Source: Fidelibacterota bacterium
Lineage (GTDB): Bacteria > Fidelibacterota > UBA2242 > JAFGTP01
Length of the DNA stretch: 7,115 nt
Reading direction: 5' to 3'
Assembly (NCBI GenBank): GCA_029939785.1
Contig: JAOZSG010000174.1
Location: 1 to 7,115, forward strand
This document shows positions 1-5,616 of the stretch, in pieces. Each line of letters opens with the position of its first letter. Within the stretch, counting starts at the first letter, position 1. The position numbers and the translations under genes are program-made. Under the pieces are notes generated by a model, which was not told where the DNA came from, did no database searches, and saw only the letters and a list, made by a program, of their open reading frames with translations.

Positions 1-25
1 GGTCGTTGCCGGAGATACTCTAATA

Positions 26-55
26 AAAGCCCACTAAGTAAGATTAGTGGGCTTT
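26..55. terminator. Perfect 12-bp hairpin, likely bidirectional terminator
   Basis: AAAGCCCACTAA at 26-37 is exactly complementary to TTAGTGGGCTTT at 44-55, with a 6-nt loop. The arms are A-rich at the base and G/C-rich in the middle, so each strand has a short U-run at the 3' side. The minus-strand tail (CTTTTATTA) is the better of the two. It probably ends a plus-strand gene lying left of the window, and it is also the best intrinsic terminator available to the minus-strand operon, though it sits over 500 nt past the last stop. Seen: the hairpin. Inferred: the role. Confidence 0.7.
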
Positions 56-144
56 GATGTTTATAAGCACTGGAACACAAACAGCCTTGCTTGTTTGGCG
101 ATAAATCAAAATCCGTCATAATTGAGGATGATTTGTCGTTCTGG

Positions 145-175
145 TACAAATGAAACCCGTTTGACCTAATTTGTA
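145..175. repeat. Short inverted repeat TACAAAT/ATTTGTA
   Basis: TACAAAT at 145-151 is complementary to ATTTGTA at 169-175. A G-U pair and a G-C pair extend the stem to 143-177, and the loop is 17 nt. The loop contains one of the AACCCGTTT blocks that recur to the right. It is a small, weak hairpin that could be chance in AT-rich DNA. Confidence 0.35.
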
Positions 176-313
176 TCAATACCAAATTATTTACTTAAAA
201 AATCAATATTTTATTAACCCTTCATCCTCTTATCATATAATCCGGTGAAAACGGGTTGAAGTGCAGATCAATAGCCTCAACCCATTTTCAGCGAAGCCAA
301 ATGGGTTTCAGGC
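154..313. repeat. Cluster of alternating AACCC(G/A)TTT hairpin arms
   Basis: Four related 9-mers occur: AACCCGTTT at 154-162, its exact complement AAACGGGTT at 249-257, AACCCATTT at 279-287, and its exact complement AAATGGGTT at 299-307. The right-hand pair forms a compact hairpin that GCCT (274-277) and AGGC (310-313) extend. A competing hairpin pairs 247-259 with 277-289 with a single mismatch. The last two structures share 277-287 and exclude each other. The block lies in the gene-free left flank, downstream of the minus-strand operon. It may be a decayed mobile or palindromic intergenic repeat, or a switching RNA structure. No function can be assigned. Confidence 0.5.
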
Positions 314-440
314 GAAATTTTAATTTCTGAAGAAATCTACTGAAGGGTGTAATAGTTGTAACATCATGGAATTTACACAGAAATTGTTTATTCATTGACT
401 GGTCTCTTTGGATGAATTTACGTCCTGATCCAATGTTTTT

Positions 441-526
441 GATTTACGATTGATGATTAACGATTTAGGATTATTAATTAACAGGTTGTCTCATCACAAA
501 ACATCTTAAATCAACAATCAACAATC
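441..526. repeat. GATTTACG-type imperfect inverted repeat
   Basis: The left arm at 448-466 (GATTGATGATTAACGATTT) matches the reverse complement of 508-526 at 15 of 19 positions, with a 41-nt loop. The left arm sits in a run of degenerate GATTTACG/GATT units, and the right arm is three AATCAAC-like units. Simple GATT-rich palindromes of this kind are, from memory, common between genes in Bacteroidota. It begins 47 nt after the stop of the last operon gene, so it may also protect the transcript 3' end. It has no U-run and is not a classical terminator. Confidence 0.5.
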
Positions 527-572
527 CTTGCTCGTAGATCAATTACCGCAAAAATCTTCATATTACTTAATC

Positions 573-2177
573 TTAGATAATTTTTCTTTTTACGGGATCC
601 CATTCAACATATCGTTTTTCAATATATGCTTTATGGGCCATCTGTGTTGCTATACCTTCTTCAAAAGCCCGCTCAATATTTGCTGATGTTTTACCACCAT
701 TACGAATACAATCCAACCATTCTTTTAGATGTAAATGCGTAATATCAATACGTTTACCATTAACATAAGTATCAATAAGTCCTCGGTCTGCATAATATTT
801 TGTTGTAGCTGAAGTAACTGCATCAATACCTTTTGATCCGGGACGATATGAAAACATAGGATAAGATGGATTTATAATTCCATCTACTATTTTCTGTTGA
901 TATCTTTGAGATGATTTATCAGCAGTAATTTTTAAACTTCCACCTAATTCCATACAAGCATCCCGCCCCATAAAAACTCTACCACGATTTCTACTGCTGC
1001 CTAATGTTGCACTATATATCAATGTCAGATCAGAATCCGGATATTCAAAAACTGCTTGTAAATTATCCGGTGTCTCTCTATTAATTTTATAATTATAAAT
1101 ACCGCCGGTTGCTACAACTGATTTAGGAATACCAATCCGTAATAATTGATTAACTGCATCAAATTCATGTGTAAATAATTGTCCTAATAAACCGGTTCCA
1201 TAATCAAACCATTTGGTCCAATTATAATATCGATCAATGCTAAATGGTACCTGTGAAGAATTACCAAGCCATTGTTTCCAATCGATTGATTTTTCATTTC
1301 CCGGTTTTAGATTTCCATCTTTATCCAAATGTCTAATCCAGGCTCCGTGAGAAGTGTTACGATTGGTTGTTGTTTCAATTAAACTAATTTTTCCTAATAT
1401 ATTTCTTTCGATTATTTGTTTTGCTTTTTTAAACGTACTATTTTGGGGAATTTGATGACCTAATTGGAATACAATATTACTTTTCTTAACAGTGTCATAT
1501 ATTTGATATACTTCTTCTTCTGTTCTTGTGATACTTTTTTCACAATAAACATGTTTGCCTGCTCTGGCAGCATCGATTGTCATCTGTGCATGATGATGAT
1601 CAGGCGTAGAAATAACAACTGCATCAATATCATCACTTGCAAGCATATCATGATAATGACGATATCGCTTAACCGGAAGTTTTATCCTTGATCCACCACC
1701 CGGTTGTAATTCGTCTCTGGCAATTACCAGACCTTTTTCAGCTCGCAAATCAAACACTTCACAAATGCCTGTAATAGCGACATTTAAATTTTCTTGTTCA
1801 AACCAAGATTGAAGCGTATTCTGTTCTTGTAAATATTCTGCCGTTTCAGGATGAATAAAACCAAGTCCCTTGGCTAAACTTTCAGCCCTGCTACCAAAAC
1901 CAACAATGCCAATCCGAATTGAATTATTTTTCCCTGAATTATATTTCTTATTAATTGCCTTTACTTCTTGTTTATCAATTCCTAATTCTGATAAAATTTG
2001 CTGTTTTTTATATTTAGATAATGATTGTTTTTCAGCTACTTTATGAAAAAACAATCCTAATATCGGTAAACTGCCAAGCCCTTTTAATAAAGTTCTGCGA
2101 GAAATTTTATTTTTATCAGACAAAGTTTTAGATGTATCAGAAGTATGATTTTTTCTTTTTATATCATCCATTTTCAC
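573..2177 (-). CDS. Tat-exported Gfo/Idh/MocA family oxidoreductase (EKS variant)
   Basis: This is a predicted NAD(P)-dependent sugar or inositol-type oxidoreductase acting outside the cytoplasm. A hydrophilic n-region of about 25 residues precedes a twin-arginine motif, SRRTLLK (26-32), and a hydrophobic stretch to about 44. The cleavage site is unclear, so it may stay anchored. The Rossmann domain starts at about 88 with IGIVGFGSRAESLA, and DAVVISTPDHHH follows at 185-196. The usual EKP lysine motif is EKS (213-215). The second domain carries W-x-DYGTG-x-L with H337 and D340, the usual active-site HxxD region. At 534 aa it is longer than the typical 350-450 because of the leader and a C-terminal extension. 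Its GTG start overlaps the DoxX stop (GTGA), but an ATG two codons later, at 2171-2169, has better Shine-Dalgarno spacing and may be the true start. The substrate is unknown. A GH109-like NAD-dependent glycosidase is a less likely alternative. Confidence 0.88.
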   Translation of the reverse strand: MKMDDIKRKNHTSDTSKTLSDKNKISRRTLLKGLGSLPILGLFFHKVAEKQSLSKYKKQQILSELGIDKQEVKAINKKYNSGKNNSIRIGIVGFGSRAESLAKGLGFIHPETAEYLQEQNTLQSWFEQENLNVAITGICEVFDLRAEKGLVIARDELQPGGGSRIKLPVKRYRHYHDMLASDDIDAVVISTPDHHHAQMTIDAARAGKHVYCEKSITRTEEEVYQIYDTVKKSNIVFQLGHQIPQNSTFKKAKQIIERNILGKISLIETTTNRNTSHGAWIRHLDKDGNLKPGNEKSIDWKQWLGNSSQVPFSIDRYYNWTKWFDYGTGLLGQLFTHEFDAVNQLLRIGIPKSVVATGGIYNYKINRETPDNLQAVFEYPDSDLTLIYSATLGSSRNRGRVFMGRDACMELGGSLKITADKSSQRYQQKIVDGIINPSYPMFSYRPGSKGIDAVTSATTKYYADRGLIDTYVNGKRIDITHLHLKEWLDCIRNGGKTSANIERAFEEGIATQMAHKAYIEKRYVEWDPVKRKII

Positions 2178-2677
2178 ATACCCTTACTATTTTTCATCTC
2201 TTTAAATCGTTCAACCAATAAATCCAAACCAAAAATCCTTCCAGTAGGAAAAAGTATCAATAATATCATTGTAACAGCTTCTATTAATGTTTTATTTATT
2301 ATTAAGTAATTACCTTCAACCGGCATGGAGTAATTCATACCTAATAACGGCGGTGTAGCAAAATAATATAAAAATAACAGTATTACTCCAAAAAATGCCG
2401 CAGTACGAGTAAAAAGTCCTACAATTAATCCCAGTCCGATTAATATTAATCCCCACTCATTTAATAAATCAACTAAAGATAATAAAGATTGATTGGACAT
2501 TATCCATTTAAAAAAACCGGTAAGAATCCATTCCGATTCTTTTAAAAATTGTGATGATGACCAGTACGGATTAACTACTTTTGCGATTCCTTCATACAAT
2601 AAATGCCAACCAATTAAAATTCGTAAGGTTACTAAAACTATTGTTTGATAAGATGTATATGTTTGTTTAATCTTCAT
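2174..2677 (-). CDS. DoxX family integral membrane protein
   Basis: This is a small four-helix membrane protein of the DoxX/DoxD type (the thiosulfate:quinone oxidoreductase DoxD subunit and its many relatives). Hydrophobic helices lie at about 13-31, 74-90, 92-108 and 128-145. Family-like motifs are LRILIGWHLLYEGIAK near the N-terminus, NEWGLILIGLGLIVGLFTRTAA in the middle, YYFATPPLLG, and INKTLIEA then PTGRIFGLD near the end. At 167 aa it is of normal family length. It starts 7 nt after the sulfatase stop and ends overlapping the next gene's start, so it is a true operon member. Members of the family are linked to quinone-level redox or sulfur-oxyanion chemistry in a few cases, but most have no known activity. 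Here a role as redox or membrane partner of the exported oxidoreductases is only inferred. No transmembrane cysteines are present. Confidence 0.88.
   Translation of the reverse strand: MKIKQTYTSYQTIVLVTLRILIGWHLLYEGIAKVVNPYWSSSQFLKESEWILTGFFKWIMSNQSLLSLVDLLNEWGLILIGLGLIVGLFTRTAAFFGVILLFLYYFATPPLLGMNYSMPVEGNYLIINKTLIEAVTMILLILFPTGRIFGLDLLVERFKEMKNSKGM
2181..2185 (-). promoter_or_regulatory. Ribosome-binding site that decides the start of the second Gfo/Idh gene
   Basis: AAGGG on the minus strand lies within the last codons of the DoxX gene. It is only 3 nt from the GTG at 2177-2175 but 9 nt from the ATG at 2171-2169. Normal spacing is about 5-9 nt, so the ATG (532-residue product) is favoured. 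Either choice leaves the two genes touching, which suggests translational coupling. Confidence 0.55.
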
Positions 2678-2684
2678 AAAAATT

Positions 2685-4133
2685 CTATCCTGAACTAATT
2701 ACATTACTCTTTCTAAATTCAAAATGTTCAGAATCAGTTCTGTTATTAAACATTTTTTCAACCTTCTCTAATATTTCAGGATATTTCAAGGATATGTCGT
2801 GTTTTTCCTCGATATCATTATCCAAATTATAAAGTTCAGCCGGTTTAGAAGAATCATGTTTCACCAACTTCCAATTGTTATAAAGAACCGCCTGTTTAGT
2901 ATATTTTGCCTCATGAAACTCCCAATACAGATATTCATGTTTTGTTTGCTCAGCAGTATTTCCTAACATTGTTGATAAAAAGCTGATTCCATCAATATAA
3001 GGTGGAGTGTTAACACCGGAAATATCACAGGCAGTAGGTAAAAAATCCCAGAAAGCTGAAATATGATTTGTAACTGATCCGGGTTTAATTTTACCTGACC
3101 AATGGGCGATCATAGGTACTCGAATGCCACCTTCATAGAGATCTCGTTTTATACCTCGTAATTGACCATTGCTGTCAAAAAATTCAGGATCGGCACCACC
3201 TTCTCTATGGGGACCATTATCACTCGTAAAAATCACAAGTGTATTATCTAAAATTCCTAAATCTTTTAATTGTTTCATCATTCTTCCCACATCCTTGTCC
3301 ATGCGACTAATCATAGCTGCATAACCTTTTTGTGGATCTGGCCAATCTTTATTCTTATACTCTCCATAATCAGGTACTTCCATGCCTTTACCACGTGCCT
3401 CATTATTGGCATGGGGAATTGTTAAAGCGAGATATAAAAAGAATGGATTATCTGCATTTTTATTCACAAATTGTAAGGCTTCGTCTGCAATTAGATCATG
3501 AGAATATTGTCCGCGTTTACTTGCTACACCAGAGCCGTTAGGTCTTGGATTATCAATCTTATTACCTTCCAGTAATACTCGTTCATCATTTCGGAATAAA
3601 AATTCCGGATAATAATTATGTGCATGAGACTGACATAGATACCCATAGAAATAATCAAATCCTTGTTTTTTTGGTGTACCGGATGATTCAGGACCGCCAA
3701 GTCCCCATTTACCAATTAATGCAGTAGAGTATCCTGCACTTTTTAATAATTTAGCCACAGTTGATGTGTTTTCAGGTAAAGGAAGTTGCCCCATGGGTTT
3801 TGTTGCTTTGTTTCCCCGAACATATGTATGTCCTGTATGAAGTCCCGTCATAAGTGAGCAGCGTGATGGGGCACATACTGTGCTACCTGCATAATGTTGG
3901 GTAAAACGCATACCCTGATTTGCAAGTTTATCAATATTGGGTGTATGGATCTTCTTTTGTCCATAACAACCTAAATCACCATATCCTAAATCATCAGCCA
4001 AAATATATATTATGTTCGGTTTAGGTTTTACTGAATTTGAGCAAGTGTTTAGAAATGGCATCATTGTAAATGCACTCATTCCTAAAGTTACTTGTTTTAA
4101 AAATGAACGTCGGGTCTTGATATTTTGTTTCAT
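2685..4133 (-). CDS. Tat-exported S1-type sulfatase (formylglycine-dependent)
   Basis: This enzyme would hydrolyse sulfate esters, most likely on a sulfated sugar or polysaccharide, in the periplasm or at a membrane surface. The leader has TRRSFLK (7-13), a hydrophobic region, and LNTC ending at C31, a possible lipobox that would make it a Tat lipoprotein. Metal ligands are D47, D48, D305 and N306. The sulfatase signature is CAPSRCSLMTG, with C87 the residue converted to formylglycine and R91 supporting it. K142, H241 and K329 match the other conserved active-site positions of the arylsulfatase fold. The usual GKWHLG motif is GKWGLG, so the histidine is replaced by G144, a variant I associate with one branch of bacterial sulfatases. 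The 482 aa length is normal. It sits 19 nt after the first Gfo/Idh gene. No maturase gene is in the window. The exact substrate cannot be read from sequence. Confidence 0.95.
   Translation of the reverse strand: MKQNIKTRRSFLKQVTLGMSAFTMMPFLNTCSNSVKPKPNIIYILADDLGYGDLGCYGQKKIHTPNIDKLANQGMRFTQHYAGSTVCAPSRCSLMTGLHTGHTYVRGNKATKPMGQLPLPENTSTVAKLLKSAGYSTALIGKWGLGGPESSGTPKKQGFDYFYGYLCQSHAHNYYPEFLFRNDERVLLEGNKIDNPRPNGSGVASKRGQYSHDLIADEALQFVNKNADNPFFLYLALTIPHANNEARGKGMEVPDYGEYKNKDWPDPQKGYAAMISRMDKDVGRMMKQLKDLGILDNTLVIFTSDNGPHREGGADPEFFDSNGQLRGIKRDLYEGGIRVPMIAHWSGKIKPGSVTNHISAFWDFLPTACDISGVNTPPYIDGISFLSTMLGNTAEQTKHEYLYWEFHEAKYTKQAVLYNNWKLVKHDSSKPAELYNLDNDIEEKHDISLKYPEILEKVEKMFNNRTDSEHFEFRKSNVISSG
2688..2692 (-). 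promoter_or_regulatory. DoxX ribosome-binding site embedded in the sulfatase stop
   Basis: The minus strand reads CAGGATAG here: the AGGA Shine-Dalgarno core is formed by the sulfatase's last sense codons and runs into its TAG stop at 2687-2685. It stands 10 nt before the DoxX ATG at 2677-2675. Ribosomes finishing the sulfatase would uncover or directly feed this site, so the two are probably translationally coupled. Confidence 0.55.
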
Positions 4134-4141
4134 TTTTGTAA

Positions 4142-4150
4142 TTTCCTCTC
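4142..4150 (-). promoter_or_regulatory. Sulfatase ribosome-binding site
   Basis: GAGAGGAAA on the minus strand lies in the 19-nt gap after the first oxidoreductase gene. The AGGA core is 10 nt from the ATG at 4133-4131. The spacing is slightly long but the match is clear, and no other start with a comparable site is nearby. Confidence 0.6.
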
Positions 4151-4152
4151 AA

Positions 4153-5547
4153 TTAAATTCTTATCACTCTTGGTTCTAAAGTTGTTAATTCCGCAATTTT
4201 TATGGGATCACCGGTTTCAATACTTTTTCTTGCGGCAATTCCAATTAATATAGACATAACTCCATCCCTAAGACCTGCTGCCCTGTTATAGGGATCAATT
4301 TCCTCAGGACTTTTAAATATTTTATTTTGTAATCGGCTGTCTCCACCTCCATGTCCGCCTTTTTTCATTGGTACTTTTATTGTCTCATATTTATTCCAAA
4401 GTTTATGTAGAATAATTGGTTCAAACTCTGTTTCTTGTTTTCCGGATTGCTCCATCTCTTTAGCATGCATTTCCGCCTGATCTATGGAAACATTTTTTTG
4501 GTGTGGAATATCCAGCCATGCTTCAATTCTTCCTTTTGTGCCGTTAAAACCTACACGCCAACCTTCGTATGGTGAATATGTGGTAAGTGAATAATTTAAA
4601 ATAACATTGTTTTTATACTTTACCTGGGCTGACATTTTATCATATATATTTATCTCTTTTCTAAACAAACAGTTATCCCTAATATATCCATCATGTTTTT
4701 CATGATTTACATATAAATTCATACTCCAATCATCTTTTGTTATATCCCAATAAAATTCACATTCAGTTTTATGATTACAGGTACGGCATTTATCCCCACT
4801 GAAAGGTCCATTTGATCCATAGTACTCCAAATCGCCATAAGCAAATACTTCCGACGGATCGGAATTTATCCACCAATTTAATAAATCAAAATGATGAGTA
4901 GATTTATGTACCCAAAGCGTACCACCTTCTTGTCTCAAACCATGCCATCTTCTAAAATATGAAGCTCCATGATAAGTATTTAAATACCAGTGAAAATCAA
5001 CTGATCTCAATTCTCCAATAGAATTTTGCATCAAGAGATCCTTGATTTTTGTTGCATAAGGACTCCAGCGGTAATTGAATCCAACAATAAGTTTTTTGTT
5101 TGAGCGTCTTTCTGCATCAATTATACCCTGACTCTTTGTTTCATCAATTGTCAAAGGTTTTTCTGTTAATACATCGCATCCCATATCAAGAGCTTTTATT
5201 ATGAACTCATGGTGAGTAGAGTCCTTTGTAGTTACGATTACTAAGTCAGGTTTGGTTTTGTTGACCATTTTTTCAAAATTTGTAAAAGTAGGACAAGATA
5301 CTCCAATATACGTACGACCATATTCCAATCTGCCGGGATTGATATCACAAAGTCCGACAAACTCCAGTATGTCAGAGTAATGATCTTTTAATCTTTTCCC
5401 CCAAAAGGTTATACCTCTGATCCCTGTTCCTACCAGAGCAACCTTAATTTTTGTATTTTTCCCAAATGCAAATGTAGATAAAGGTAATGCAGCACTCACT
5501 GCAAGCATCCCAATTGAGGATAAAAAATTTCGTCTTGTTTTATTCAT
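4153..5547 (-). CDS. Tat-exported Gfo/Idh/MocA family oxidoreductase with a four-cysteine insertion
   Basis: This is a predicted nicotinamide-dependent sugar oxidoreductase of the exported type. TRRNFLS (4-10), a hydrophobic core and STFA-FG around residue 27 form a twin-arginine leader with a plausible cleavage site. The Rossmann fold begins at KVALVGTGIRG (35-45). The conserved EKP motif is at 129-131, followed by GFNYRWSP (156-163). The active-site region is GGTLWVHKSTHHFDLLNWW (208-226), with K215 and H219-D221 in the place of the usual catalytic residues. An insertion carries C254-x2-C257-x5-C263 and, after about 30 residues, C293, a possible metal-binding site. A GGHGGGD segment (397-403) lies near the C-terminus. 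The 464 aa length suits this subfamily. The start is firmly set by a strong Shine-Dalgarno. It resembles the last operon gene only in overall fold, so the two are unlikely to be recent duplicates. Confidence 0.92.
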   Translation of the reverse strand: MNKTRRNFLSSIGMLAVSAALPLSTFAFGKNTKIKVALVGTGIRGITFWGKRLKDHYSDILEFVGLCDINPGRLEYGRTYIGVSCPTFTNFEKMVNKTKPDLVIVTTKDSTHHEFIIKALDMGCDVLTEKPLTIDETKSQGIIDAERRSNKKLIVGFNYRWSPYATKIKDLLMQNSIGELRSVDFHWYLNTYHGASYFRRWHGLRQEGGTLWVHKSTHHFDLLNWWINSDPSEVFAYGDLEYYGSNGPFSGDKCRTCNHKTECEFYWDITKDDWSMNLYVNHEKHDGYIRDNCLFRKEINIYDKMSAQVKYKNNVILNYSLTTYSPYEGWRVGFNGTKGRIEAWLDIPHQKNVSIDQAEMHAKEMEQSGKQETEFEPIILHKLWNKYETIKVPMKKGGHGGGDSRLQNKIFKSPEEIDPYNRAAGLRDGVMSILIGIAARKSIETGDPIKIAELTTLEPRVIRI

Positions 5548-5553
5548 AGTTGT

Positions 5554-5559
5554 CTCCTT
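5554..5559 (-). promoter_or_regulatory. Strong Shine-Dalgarno of the first oxidoreductase gene
   Basis: AAGGAG, within AAAAGGAGA on the minus strand, lies 6 nt before the ATG at 5547-5545. It is the best ribosome-binding site in the window and follows the widest intra-operon gap, so this gene can be translated independently of the esterase. Confidence 0.8.
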
Positions 5560-5574
5560 TTAAAGTTTTTATTA

Positions 5575-5600
5575 GACTGGATTTACTGGATAAACTGTAT
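5575..5600. repeat. Intergenic repeat copy inside the operon
   Basis: GGATTTACTGGATAA at 5579-5593 is identical to 7074-7088 near the right edge, in the same orientation. The flanks (GACTGG before, ACTGTAT after) look like degraded versions of the same palindromic element. It occupies most of the 69-nt gap between the esterase stop and the first oxidoreductase start, upstream of the strong ribosome-binding site. It is probably an intergenic palindromic repeat that inserted without breaking either gene, and it could mark an mRNA processing point. That role is inferred. Confidence 0.6.
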
Positions 5601-5616
5601 AAAAATGGATATTATT

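Larger units (their letters stand above)
1..572. other. Gene-free left flank rich in hairpins
   Basis: No open frame in this stretch has a start, a ribosome-binding site and a recognisable protein. It holds the 12-bp hairpin at 26-55, the AACCC(G/A)TTT arm cluster at 154-313, the GATT-rich inverted repeat at 441-526, and a stop-interrupted minus-strand frame between 443 and 222 (described in the findings). The extreme left edge may carry the last codons of a plus-strand gene: one frame reads VVAGDTLIKAH and stops at 35-37, and another stops at 55-57. Neither can be identified. No promoter matching the Bacteroidota TTTG/TAnnTTTG pattern was found. Confidence 0.6.

Noticed and set aside
1..195. 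Minus-strand frame open from about 193 to the left edge, with an ATG at 119-117
   Set aside because: It runs straight through the perfect 12-bp terminator-like hairpin at 26-55, has no ribosome-binding site, and matches no family I recognise.
1464..1691. Plus-strand open frame of about 75 codons opposite the second oxidoreductase
   Set aside because: It lies antisense to the conserved Rossmann domain, has no ribosome-binding site or recognisable motif, and is cysteine- and isoleucine-rich in the manner of a reverse-complement artefact.
3332..3727. Open frames on both strands inside the sulfatase region
   Set aside because: They overlap the sulfatase coding sequence in other frames, show no motifs or start signals, and the sulfatase itself is intact with all but one of its key residues.
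573..5547. The two Gfo/Idh/MocA genes as a tandem duplication
   Set aside because: They share only the general fold motifs. The lysine motif (EKP versus EKS), the cysteine insertion, length and C-terminal segments all differ, so they are distant paralogues.
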